Of a stretch of DNA of 64,000 nt, positions 35,841 through 44,787 are shown in pieces. The stretch is taken from assembly GCF_014651815.1 (NCBI RefSeq), contig NZ_BMXP01000005.1, forward strand, positions 124,001 to 188,000, given 5' to 3'. Made by a program: the position numbers and the translations under genes. Source of the stretch: Alteromonas halophila. Its GTDB lineage: Bacteria; Pseudomonadota; Gammaproteobacteria; Enterobacterales; Alteromonadaceae. How positions within the stretch are numbered: position 1 is the first letter of the stretch; the number at the start of each line of letters is the position of its first letter. Below the pieces are notes generated by a model that was not told the DNA's origin, did no database searches, and was given only the letters and a program-made list of their open reading frames with translations.

Positions 35841-35928
35841 TACCATTCCTGTTAGTGCTACCTAGTCGTTCACTATACACATCGCATAGGCAGGATCTAC
35901 GCGCGACACACTGGTAGGAGCAATAAAA

Positions 35929-35956
35929 AAAAGCCCGGTTAATAAACCGGGCTTTT
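35929..35956 (-). terminator. Terminator of the subtilase gene
   Basis: A 12-bp perfect stem (AAAAGCCCGGTT / AACCGGGCTTTT) with an AATA loop; on the minus strand the stem ends in a run of eight T, directly after the subtilase stop. Confidence 0.93.
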
Positions 35957-35979
35957 ACAGCTATAACAGAAAGTTAGCG

Positions 35980-38900
35980 TTATTTTTTAATTCTGCGGCG
36001 CAGAATCGCAACCGGCAGCAGCAGTAACGCTATCCAGCTCATTGAACCGGCAGAATCACTGCTTGGCTCAGGGGCTGGTTGCGGCTGTTCACTTGCTTCG
36101 TCAGCCAGGTTGTTGACGGTTATTTCAACCTCTACCGTTTCAGATGTGTTGCCCTGTGTATCAATGGCAACCACTTCCAGCATGATAGACTCAAGTCCAG
36201 CGTCATAATCAAGCATTTCGCTGTTTGCAACTGTGATAACACCGTCGCTTGATACATCAACAGCAATTGAGCTTGACGACTGAACGTAGATTTCAGAAAC
36301 AGGGCTTGTAATAACGTCACTGTCACTGGCTTCAATGGTCCCGATTACGGTGCCATTTTCCGCATTTTCATCAACCGAGAACGACTGTGATGCCACGGTA
36401 GGCGCACTGCCGTTAGAGGCAGAGGCTACGCTTGACGGAACAACACCGCCGTTGCTGAAGAAGGTAAAGCCACCGGCTGCAGCACCCTGCAGGTAAGCGG
36501 TTTCGCCTGGTGCCAGCATGTCGACTGGGGCGCCGTCTGCATCCACTACGGAAGGTAGCGCACCGGTGAAGGTGAAGTCGTGCATAGCAACCAGATCCGC
36601 ATCGTAAGGCTGAGTTGGATCGAAGTCGAACGAACTGTTCTCAACACGGAACGCAACTGTTGCAGGAACACCTGTTTCCAGATCACTTGCAGTCAACCCT
36701 AAGTCTTCTGCACAGCTTACCATGGTCAGCTGATTAGAGCCTGGTTCGTGCTGTGTAAAGAACAGGCTACCGCTCAGCGAACCAAACGGACGGGTGAAGG
36801 TCATTGATTCAAAGGTTGACTGACCAAACGCGCCATAGTTAATGGTCTGTGCGGTGAAATCAAACTGACCATCACTGTTAACATCCACGTCCATGAAGAA
36901 GCCAGCCTGGTGTGCAATTAACACCGGATCACGCATGGTAATGGTTGTCAGAACAATACCACCTGTTGCACAGGCGCTGCTTGGGTATGTCTCAATGCCG
37001 GCAGAGATGATGTCAAAGGTTTTATCTTCATCAACACCACTGTCTACTGTCAGTGGGATCGTTGCGGTATCCATGGGCACCACACCGGTGTTGGTAACCA
37101 TACGCATAATGCCATCGTCGGTTACTTCAGAAGACAGTTCAACTTCCGCAAAGCCTTTAGGCAGCGAGTGGTAAACCATGTGCATACTTGGTTCATCTGC
37201 ACCGCTTTCGGTGAACATCAGCGCACCATCGTACTCTACGGTAGTCAGGCCTTCTGTCCCGGCTTCAGTGTAGATATTGCCACTGTTAAGCGCCCATTCT
37301 GGTAACAGGGTAGGGTCGAAGGTTGCTGTGACTTCGAAGGTCATTGTCTGACCAGCAGGAACAGTAACAGACCCTGGATAATCCATGGTCAGGGCACCGG
37401 TTTCCATGTCATTAGCGAAGCGCGCTTCGTCTGACAGGTTATAGGTCTTGTCCTCTGTAGAGAAGTTCTTAACCATGATGGTCTTAGTGACCGACGTGGT
37501 CGAAGAAAGCGGCAGCGGACCAAATGACAGGGCACCTTGCTTGGTGTCCATATCCCAAGCCGCAACCTGTGACATAGACGCTTTCTCGACATCGACCAGA
37601 CCCGCACCGATATAGCTGATTGGCGCCATTTCGGTTTCAGGGTTCAGTGAGCGAGGCTCCATGGTCACGTTCAGGTTGGCTGTATTCATCAGCGTGGCTT
37701 TAAGCTCAAACGCATTTCTGCGTGGGAACACTTCAGCAAGCAATGCCATGGCACCTGCCGTCATTGGGCTGGAGAAAGAGGTACCGTTGATGGGGGATAA
37801 CTGATCACCGGTTCCTGATAGAGCAGTGTTGATTTGTACGCCTGGGGCTGTAATTTCAGGCTTCAGACGACCATCAAGCGATGGGCCACGTGAGGTAAAG
37901 TCAGCAATCGCGCCTTCCTGCACAATCAGCTCAGAGCTGAATGAGTAGTCAAGGGCACCACCAACCAGCGCTTCTTTCATTGCTGCACCGGATTCAAAGG
38001 AAACCATGACAGCGTTGATGGTGATTTCTTCGGTCGGTGTACCGCCCATCACAAATGGTGCTTCGCCAGGGTTATTGTTGGCAACAATAACAAATTCCGC
38101 ACCCGCCGCCTGCGCATTTTGAATTTTCTGCGTGAAGGCACAGGCACCACGGTCAATCAGCACAGCCTGACCAGTCAGATCAGCCGCGTACGGGTCGCAA
38201 CCTGTTGCATTGGTCTCTGACTCAGCATAGACAACCGGCAGACTACCATCTAAGGAAAATTCCGCGTCAGCATTAAATGCAGCAGCAACTGCGGCAATTT
38301 CTTCCCCGGCAAACGTTCCAGATACAACTGGCAGTGCTGTAGTAGGGTGCGTCATTGCGCCTACAGAAAGGGCATTATCAGTGGTACTTGGACCACCAAC
38401 AATAAACGGATAAGGACCATCGTTACCGGCAGAAATTGCAACGACTACGCCCAGGTCAACGGCACGGTTAATCATGTCGGCTACGGCGCCACCACGGCTT
38501 GTCCCATAGTCGCCACCCAGTGACATGTTGATGATGTCTACACGGTCAGAAATGTCGCCGTCGCCATTAGGATCCATAGCGGCTTCAAGGCCACCTAACT
38601 GCGCAGCACCCGAGCAGGTTTGCTGACACACAGTGTACCCATAGATATCTGCTTCAGGGGCAACACCCAGTACTGAGTGCGCTACGTGAGTGCCGTGAAC
38701 GCCATTATCAAGCGGATCAGGATCGTTAAAGACAAAGTCGTAACCGCCTTTAACATTACCAATTGGCCATGCAGGTGTATCTGCTGTGTCTGCCGCCGCT
38801 TCAGCGTAGGCTTCCGCCGTACCCGGACCTCCCATGGCGGCGTGCGTATAGTCGATACCAGAATCCAGTACCGCAACACTGATGCCGGCACCCGTTGCTG

Positions 38901-39387
38901 AACCAGATTCTACCAGTTGTGTCGCATTGATATATTCGGCACTGTCAGCAATATGAAGCTCTGAGTCATACACAGGCAAAACACTTGCTACGCCTGCCAA
39001 CTGACGTACTTTCATTACTTCTGACTTTTCACCCTGCAGTACCAGAGAAGCTGCCAGCTTGGTAGTACGTGAAATAATAGTAACATCTGCACCCAGTGCA
39101 TTGATTGCCGCTTCCAGACGGTCCAGACCATCGTTGGCCTGAGCAACTGCATGCTGGGCATCTACTGAAGAGGTGGATGCTGCGCCGCGCGTAACGTCAG
39201 CAACAGATACAGCTGTTGAAGCATTGGCTTTGACCATCCATGTAGTAGTTTGCGACTGACTTCCGCTAAGCGATACATCATTTTGTACTTTTCCGCCCAG
39301 GGCATTGACGTCGATTCTGTCGCTGGCTGCTGCGCCGGTTGACGCCAGTGCCAGCAGTAATGCTGTGGTTATTTTACTTTTGTTCAT
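35980..39387 (-). CDS. Secreted S8 subtilisin-like protease with PA domain and GlyGly-CTERM-like tail
   Basis: A 1135-residue exported protease. Signal peptide to about residue 21 (cleavage near GAAA-SD), propeptide to about 150, catalytic triad D175 (VLDSGIDY), H231 (GVHGTHVA) and S537 (INGTSFSSPMTAG), with a PA insertion at about 380-480. A cadherin-like repeat region lies near the C-terminus, then a short Ser-rich linker, a hydrophobic helix and RRRIKK. That tail resembles the GlyGly-CTERM sorting signal. I chose ATG 39387 because it begins the signal peptide; 28 upstream codons look spurious. No rhombosortase is nearby. Confidence 0.93.
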   Translation of the reverse strand: MNKSKITTALLLALASTGAAASDRIDVNALGGKVQNDVSLSGSQSQTTTWMVKANASTAVSVADVTRGAASTSSVDAQHAVAQANDGLDRLEAAINALGADVTIISRTTKLAASLVLQGEKSEVMKVRQLAGVASVLPVYDSELHIADSAEYINATQLVESGSATGAGISVAVLDSGIDYTHAAMGGPGTAEAYAEAAADTADTPAWPIGNVKGGYDFVFNDPDPLDNGVHGTHVAHSVLGVAPEADIYGYTVCQQTCSGAAQLGGLEAAMDPNGDGDISDRVDIINMSLGGDYGTSRGGAVADMINRAVDLGVVVAISAGNDGPYPFIVGGPSTTDNALSVGAMTHPTTALPVVSGTFAGEEIAAVAAAFNADAEFSLDGSLPVVYAESETNATGCDPYAADLTGQAVLIDRGACAFTQKIQNAQAAGAEFVIVANNNPGEAPFVMGGTPTEEITINAVMVSFESGAAMKEALVGGALDYSFSSELIVQEGAIADFTSRGPSLDGRLKPEITAPGVQINTALSGTGDQLSPINGTSFSSPMTAGAMALLAEVFPRRNAFELKATLMNTANLNVTMEPRSLNPETEMAPISYIGAGLVDVEKASMSQVAAWDMDTKQGALSFGPLPLSSTTSVTKTIMVKNFSTEDKTYNLSDEARFANDMETGALTMDYPGSVTVPAGQTMTFEVTATFDPTLLPEWALNSGNIYTEAGTEGLTTVEYDGALMFTESGADEPSMHMVYHSLPKGFAEVELSSEVTDDGIMRMVTNTGVVPMDTATIPLTVDSGVDEDKTFDIISAGIETYPSSACATGGIVLTTITMRDPVLIAHQAGFFMDVDVNSDGQFDFTAQTINYGAFGQSTFESMTFTRPFGSLSGSLFFTQHEPGSNQLTMVSCAEDLGLTASDLETGVPATVAFRVENSSFDFDPTQPYDADLVAMHDFTFTGALPSVVDADGAPVDMLAPGETAYLQGAAAGGFTFFSNGGVVPSSVASASNGSAPTVASQSFSVDENAENGTVIGTIEASDSDVITSPVSEIYVQSSSSIAVDVSSDGVITVANSEMLDYDAGLESIMLEVVAIDTQGNTSETVEVEITVNNLADEASEQPQPAPEPSSDSAGSMSWIALLLLPVAILRRRIKK

Positions 39388-39956
39388 ATTAGAAAACTGT
39401 TTGACGTGAAGAAACCAAGCGAATGATGTATCACAACACTGCGCGATTTTGTCTAATTGGTTTCGCGCCAAACAGATACCCTCCTGAATTTTTAAGTTCC
39501 TGGAATTATTATTTTGAAATGGTCTTTGCCATTTGTGAGTGCCGTCTGATTTACGACCCTGTTAGTTCTAGCACACTTTAATCGCGTTTGTAATTATAAA
39601 GTCACATTAAATAACAGACATATTTTGTTACATCTTGTCCGTACGTAGAAAATTATAAAAAGAAGGAATAACAAAGACATAGATCATCAATTAAATCGTT
39701 GAGACCGTATCGAACTGTTGGCGTGTTGAAAACGTAAAGAAGTTGCGCAAATTGTTAACGTTGCGCGGTTAAAATTTACATTATTCGTTAAAAATAGGAC
39801 GGGCATCCTATTTGCTGGCCTGATGTTAGGTATCATATCTTCCATACAGGTGAGAAAGCGAGTAAATAGCAAGGCCTCTTTGCGCACATTGAACTAGCAT
39901 GTGGGATGAAAATGCTGACCGTGATCAGCGAATAAAAACTATGCGAGGAACGGATT
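39388..39956. other. 569-bp divergent promoter region, no gene seen
   Basis: AT-rich region between the subtilase and the branched-chain dehydrogenase operon. It holds a hairpin AAATAGGA-N6-TCCTATTT (39792-39813), two GTTGCGC repeats (near 39742 and 39759) and a small dyad GCTGA-N6-TCAGC (39914-39929) close to the bkd start. I see no open frame with family resemblance, and no strong consensus promoter. Confidence 0.6.
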
Positions 39957-41144
39957 GTGAAAGACAGAAATCACCTGGCGAAGGTGTCGACCACGCACGA
40001 AGTCAATATTATTGAAGATGGCCTGATCGATATACCGATGCTTCAAATCCTCAAACCAGACGGCTCACTGCATGAGAATGCCACTGCGCCGGAACTGGAT
40101 GAAGCCACAGCAGTTAAAATTCATGACACCATGGAATACATCAGGGTGCTGGATGAGCGGATGATTGCCGCGCAGCGACAAGGACGAATCAGCTTTTATC
40201 TGGCCAGTACCGGCGAAGAGGCGGCTGCAGTAGGCAGCGCAGCGGCACTTAGTGAGCATGACATGATCATGTCTCAATACCGTGAGCAGGGCGCACTGGC
40301 GTATCGTGGTTACACAACGTCACAGTTTATGAATCAGATGTTCAGTAATAAGGAAGACCCGAATAAAGGTCGCCAGATGCCGATTCACTACGGTGACAAG
40401 CCGCTGAACTTTATGACTATTTCTTCACCGCTTGGCACACAGATCCCGCAAGCCTCAGGATACGCATACGGGCAGAAAATGGCAGGAAATGAAGCCATCA
40501 CCATTTGCTATTTCGGTGAAGGGGCAGCCTCTGAGGGAGACTTTCATGCTGGCCTGAATATGGCCGCCGTGTTGCATTGCCCGGTTATCTTTTTCTGTCG
40601 TAACAATGGTTACGCAATCTCCACACCGGCCGATGAACAGTTTGCCGGCGATGGTATCGCTTCCCGTGGGCTTGGCTATGGTGTCAAAACCATACGGGTT
40701 GATGGCAATGATCCACTAGCGGTGTATGCAGCCACCAAGCGGGCCCGCGAAATTGCGCTGGAAGAATCCTGTCCGGTGCTCATCGAAGCCATGACATACC
40801 GTCTGGCTGCGCATTCCACCTCAGATGATCCTACCGGTTATCGCTCTCGCGAAGAAGAAGACAAATGGCGGGCCAAGGATCCTATCCAGCGCATGGCTAA
40901 ATGGCTGGAGAAAAAAGGCTGGTACGACGAAGCGGCGAATACCAAACTGATAGAGAAATCGCGCGCCGACGTGCTAGCAGCGCTGAAAAAATCAGAAAAG
41001 ATTGACGTTAACCCCATCGAAGACATTGTGGAAGATGTCTACGACGACGTGCCGTGGCACCTCAAAGAGCAGCTGGATAACCTGAAAAGCCATATAAAGC
41101 AGTATCCGAAGGCCTACCCGAAAACAGCAGGGAGAGTGAAATAA
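39957..41144 (+). CDS. bkdA1: Branched-chain 2-oxoacid dehydrogenase E1 alpha
   Basis: Thiamine-diphosphate-dependent alpha subunit that decarboxylates the 2-oxoacids of valine, leucine and isoleucine. The 395-residue protein contains the ThDP-binding block [20 protein letters not shown] ending in [21 protein letters not shown], and the C-terminal [18 protein letters not shown]. The start is GTG 39957 with GAGGA at 7-nt spacing. The TAA overlaps the next ATG by one base. First gene of a three-gene operon; E3 (lpd) is not in the window. Confidence 0.95.
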   Translation: MKDRNHLAKVSTTHEVNIIEDGLIDIPMLQILKPDGSLHENATAPELDEATAVKIHDTMEYIRVLDERMIAAQRQGRISFYLASTGEEAAAVGSAAALSEHDMIMSQYREQGALAYRGYTTSQFMNQMFSNKEDPNKGRQMPIHYGDKPLNFMTISSPLGTQIPQASGYAYGQKMAGNEAITICYFGEGAASEGDFHAGLNMAAVLHCPVIFFCRNNGYAISTPADEQFAGDGIASRGLGYGVKTIRVDGNDPLAVYAATKRAREIALEESCPVLIEAMTYRLAAHSTSDDPTGYRSREEEDKWRAKDPIQRMAKWLEKKGWYDEAANTKLIEKSRADVLAALKKSEKIDVNPIEDIVEDVYDDVPWHLKEQLDNLKSHIKQYPKAYPKTAGRVK

Positions 41145-42121
41145 TGGCGAAAATGAATCTTCTACAGGCAATCAACAATGCCCTGATCACTGTGATGGAA
41201 CAGGATGAGCGGGTTATGGTCTTTGGTGAGGATGTCGGCCACTTTGGGGGGGTATTTCGTGCGACCAGCCACCTGCAGGAAAAATTCGGCCGCGCGCGTT
41301 GCTTTAACACACCTCTGACTGAGCAGGGCATTATTGGTTTTGCCAATGGCCTGGCCTCTCAGGGCTCTGTGCCGGTTGCCGAAATTCAGTTCGGTGATTA
41401 TATCTTTCCGGCATTTGATCAAATCGTTAACGAAACCGCGAAGTTCCGTTATCGCTCAGGGGGGCAGTTTGATGTCGGCACACTGACAATTCGAACGCCG
41501 TATGGCGGCGGTATTGCCGGGGGCTTATATCACAGCCAGTCACCGGAAGCGTTTTTCGCGCACGCACCGGGCATCAAAATCGTTGTGCCGCGCAATCCGT
41601 ATCAGGCTAAAGGCTTGTTACTCGCCTCAATCCGCGACAAAAACCCGGTATTATTTCTGGAGCCCAAGCGTCTGTACCGAGCTTCGGTATCGGATGTTCC
41701 TGAAGAGGATTATGAACTGCCGCTTGGTAAGGCAGATGTTGTACAGGAAGGCAGCGACATCACATTACTGGGCTGGGGAGCCCAGATAGAGATATTACAG
41801 AAGGCTGCGGATATGGCGCATGAGGACGGGGTGTCCTGCGAAATTATAGACTTACGCAGCATTTTACCCTGGGATGCGCAGACTGTGGCGGAATCTGTAA
41901 TGAAAACCGGACGGCTGCTGATCAATCATGAAGCGCCACAAACCGGCGGTTTTGCCAGTGAAATTGCGGCCACGATCCAGGATAAGTGCTTCCTGTATCT
42001 TGAATCTCCGATAGCACGGGTGTGTGGACTGGATACGCCGTACCCGCTGTCTCATGAAAAAGAGTACATGCCGGACCAGTTCAAGACTTATGAAGCCATC
42101 AAACGTACACTGCATTATTAA
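41144..42121 (+). CDS. bkdA2: Branched-chain 2-oxoacid dehydrogenase E1 beta
   Basis: Beta subunit of the E1 component, 325 residues. Shows [38 protein letters not shown], and the ThDP-domain segment [20 protein letters not shown] with the catalytic histidine. The C-terminal transketolase domain ends near [11 protein letters not shown]. Coupled to E1 alpha through a one-base overlap and followed after 11 bp by E2. Pairs with E1 alpha as a heterotetramer. Confidence 0.95.
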   Translation: MAKMNLLQAINNALITVMEQDERVMVFGEDVGHFGGVFRATSHLQEKFGRARCFNTPLTEQGIIGFANGLASQGSVPVAEIQFGDYIFPAFDQIVNETAKFRYRSGGQFDVGTLTIRTPYGGGIAGGLYHSQSPEAFFAHAPGIKIVVPRNPYQAKGLLLASIRDKNPVLFLEPKRLYRASVSDVPEEDYELPLGKADVVQEGSDITLLGWGAQIEILQKAADMAHEDGVSCEIIDLRSILPWDAQTVAESVMKTGRLLINHEAPQTGGFASEIAATIQDKCFLYLESPIARVCGLDTPYPLSHEKEYMPDQFKTYEAIKRTLHY

Positions 42122-42132
42122 GGGCGATTACG

Positions 42133-43758
42133 ATGACGACTGAATTTATTCTGCCTGATATTGGCGAAGGCATCGTTGAGTGCGAATTGCTGGAGTGGCT
42201 GATTGCCGAAGGCGAACATATCGAAGAAGACCAGCCTGTGGCTGAAGTGATGACAGATAAGGCAACGGTGCAGATCCCGGCCATGCATGCCGGTACCGTC
42301 AAAAAGCTGCATTATAAGGTGGGTGATATCGCTAAAGTTCATGAACCGCTGTTCGCAATGGACAAGGACGATGACGACGACAGCGATACCTCAGCCAGTG
42401 ATGCTCAGACTGACGAACAGCCTGCTACATCTGATAACGCTGACAATGCCAGTAACGCTCAAACGTCACAAGGTCATGCGGAAGACTTTATCCTTCCTGA
42501 TATTGGTGAAGGTATCGTTGAGTGCGAAATTGTTAAGTGGCATGTCAGTGAAGGCGACAGCATTGAGGAAGATCAGGCTGTGGTCGAGGTTATGACCGAC
42601 AAAGCCGTGGTAGAGATACCGGCCAAGAATGCCGGCACCGTACATAAGCTTTATTACCAGGAAGGTGATATCGCACAGGTACACGAGCCGTTGTTTGCTT
42701 TGATGGGCGAGGGCAGTGGCAGCGCAGATAACGCAATGGATGAAGCGGCACCTGAAGCGCCAGTTACACAGACTGCTAACTCGAATAGTGTTTCAGCTAA
42801 ATCCGACGACAAGTGGCAGGACGGCGCGTATGAACCGCCGGTTGCAATACCTGGTCGCGTGCTGGCAAGTCCCGCCGTACGACGTGTCGCGCGGGAAAAA
42901 GACCTGGATCTCACTAACGTTGAGGGAAGCGGCAAAAAAGGCCGTATCCTGAAACAGGATGTGACAGACCTTGCAGCATCATCGCAGCCTCAAACTCAGT
43001 CGCAGTCTGACCAGGCTGCATCACAGTCCACCTCGCAGCGCATACAGGCTGGCGGTAAACGTACCGAAAAAGTACGGGGCATTCAGGCGGCGATGGCGAA
43101 GCAGATGACAGCATCGGTGCAAACCATTCCACACTTTACGGTCAGTGATGAGTTGCAGATGGATGCGTTAATGGCATTGCGTAGCGAACTCAAGCCGGTC
43201 TTTGCACAAAAGGATATTAAACTGAGCTTTATGCCCTTTTTCGTCAAAGCACTGTCGCTGGCGCTGCAGGATTTTGCTGTAATTAACAGCCAGTTAAACG
43301 ACGATGCTACCGAGCTTACCTATTTTGATGATCACAACATCGGCTTTGCTGTGGATTCAAAAGTTGGACTGCTGGTCCCAAATATTAAGCAGGTGCAGTC
43401 CAAGAGCCTGTTTGATATCGCCAGAGAAATGAACACCATGATAGACGCGGCCCGCGAAGGTAAGCTGAGCGGCGATGACCTGAAAGGCGGTACCATCAGT
43501 ATTTCTAATATTGGTGCGTTAGGTGGTACGACCGCCACGCCCGTCATCAATAAGCCTGAGGCGGCAATTGTGGCGTTGGGTAAAACGCAAAAACTGCCAC
43601 GCTTTGATGACCAGGGTGGCGTCAGTGCGCAGCATTTCATGACGGTGAACTGGTCAGGCGATCATCGCATCATCGACGGGGCGACGATGGTTAAGTTTAA
43701 TAATCTGTGGATGTCTTACCTACAGTCACCATCGACGATGCTGATGCATCTTCGTTAA
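42133..43758 (+). CDS. bkdB: Branched-chain 2-oxoacid dehydrogenase E2 with two lipoyl domains
   Basis: Dihydrolipoyl acyltransferase core, 541 residues. Two lipoyl domains (about 1-77 and 118-193) carry the lipoylated lysines K43 and K157, each in VMTDKA; acidic and Ala/Pro linkers separate them. A peripheral subunit-binding domain follows (LASPAVRRVAREKDLDL, about 240-275), then the catalytic domain with SGDHRIIDGA. Most BCKDH E2 chains have one lipoyl domain, so the duplication is unusual. Alternative: a related acyltransferase, unlikely given the operon. Confidence 0.93.
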   Translation: MTTEFILPDIGEGIVECELLEWLIAEGEHIEEDQPVAEVMTDKATVQIPAMHAGTVKKLHYKVGDIAKVHEPLFAMDKDDDDDSDTSASDAQTDEQPATSDNADNASNAQTSQGHAEDFILPDIGEGIVECEIVKWHVSEGDSIEEDQAVVEVMTDKAVVEIPAKNAGTVHKLYYQEGDIAQVHEPLFALMGEGSGSADNAMDEAAPEAPVTQTANSNSVSAKSDDKWQDGAYEPPVAIPGRVLASPAVRRVAREKDLDLTNVEGSGKKGRILKQDVTDLAASSQPQTQSQSDQAASQSTSQRIQAGGKRTEKVRGIQAAMAKQMTASVQTIPHFTVSDELQMDALMALRSELKPVFAQKDIKLSFMPFFVKALSLALQDFAVINSQLNDDATELTYFDDHNIGFAVDSKVGLLVPNIKQVQSKSLFDIAREMNTMIDAAREGKLSGDDLKGGTISISNIGALGGTTATPVINKPEAAIVALGKTQKLPRFDDQGGVSAQHFMTVNWSGDHRIIDGATMVKFNNLWMSYLQSPSTMLMHLR

Positions 43759-43940
43759 TAGTTATTGTGCCGCACGCATGTTCGCTGTGGCACGGTTATG
43801 ACCAGTCTGGCAGTGGGTGTACTGCTGGCGCCTGGTGCGCAGGCGCATTTCTGCCGGACTGGTATTATTTCCTGTTTGTATCCCTTCTTTCACCTAAGTA
43901 CTATATGACACAGAATAAGACACATTAGTAAGAGTCTGTA
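43759..43940. other. Intergenic region with a signal-peptide-like 36-codon frame
   Basis: The frame 43798-43908 reads MTSLAVGVLLAPGAQAHF followed by 18 residues, resembling a signal peptide with an alanine cleavage site but no mature protein. There is no good ribosome-binding site. It may be a gene remnant or chance; I do not call it a gene. Confidence 0.35.
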
Positions 43941-44786
43941 TTGCTTAGCTATAAACACGCATTTCATGCCGGTAATTTTGCAGATGTATTAAAACATCTG
44001 AGCTGGCTGGATATCATCGGTTATCTGGAAAAAAAGCCAAAACCCTTCACGCTGTACGATACGCACAGTGGTGCGGGCCTGTATCAGTTAAACGACGCAG
44101 ACGCACAGAAAACCGGGGAATATAAAACCGGGATCGGGGCTATACAGGCTCATCAATTCAGCGATCCGCTGGTTAAAAAGTACCTGAATGTGTGTCAGGT
44201 GTTTCTTGGCCGTCAACAATACCCGGGATCACCGCTTATTGCCCTGTCCTCATTGGCCCGCAAAGAAGCCGTTGAGCTAATGGAGCTGCATCCGACCGAA
44301 TATCACTCGCTTAAAGCCGCCTGTAGCACCTGGCCGAACGCCCATGTTCATCACCGTGACGGTCTGGAAGGCATTATTGCGCTCACGCCGCCACCTAACA
44401 AGCGCGGCGCAATATTGATCGATCCCGCTTACGAGCAACTGAGCGAGTATACAGATATCGTGAAAACGGTCAGTCAGGTACTCAGGCGCTGGCGTAATGC
44501 CACTATCGTGATCTGGTACCCCAGATTATCGGCCCGCGCCGGAAACAAATCCGGCGCATCAGAAAAAATGGTCAACGCACTGGCTGAGCAAGCCGGCGCC
44601 GCCTTCACCGCTGAGTTAACGATGACTGACGACAGCAAGGATGCCGGCATGTACGGCACTGGCGTACTGGTGCTGAATCCGCCCTGGGAGTCTGATGTGC
44701 GTATCAGTGCCGCTATGCAGGAAGTAGTGACACAGATGCCTGCAGGTACATCCTTTGCGTGTCATTGGTTAAAACGTGCAGACTAA
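43941..44786 (+). CDS. rlmJ: 23S rRNA (adenine-N6)-methyltransferase RlmJ
   Basis: Methylates the adenine at E. coli position 2030 of 23S rRNA. The 281-residue protein starts at TTG 43941, giving MLSYKHAFHAGNFADVLKH, which matches the E. coli N-terminus. The SAM and target-binding segments include LYDTHSGAGLYQL, FPGSP-like YPGSPLIALS, and the catalytic motif IDPAYE (DPPY-like). Length matches E. coli (280). The stop is one base before the kinase start. Confidence 0.95.
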   Translation: MLSYKHAFHAGNFADVLKHLSWLDIIGYLEKKPKPFTLYDTHSGAGLYQLNDADAQKTGEYKTGIGAIQAHQFSDPLVKKYLNVCQVFLGRQQYPGSPLIALSSLARKEAVELMELHPTEYHSLKAACSTWPNAHVHHRDGLEGIIALTPPPNKRGAILIDPAYEQLSEYTDIVKTVSQVLRRWRNATIVIWYPRLSARAGNKSGASEKMVNALAEQAGAAFTAELTMTDDSKDAGMYGTGVLVLNPPWESDVRISAAMQEVVTQMPAGTSFACHWLKRAD

Positions 44787-44787
44787 G

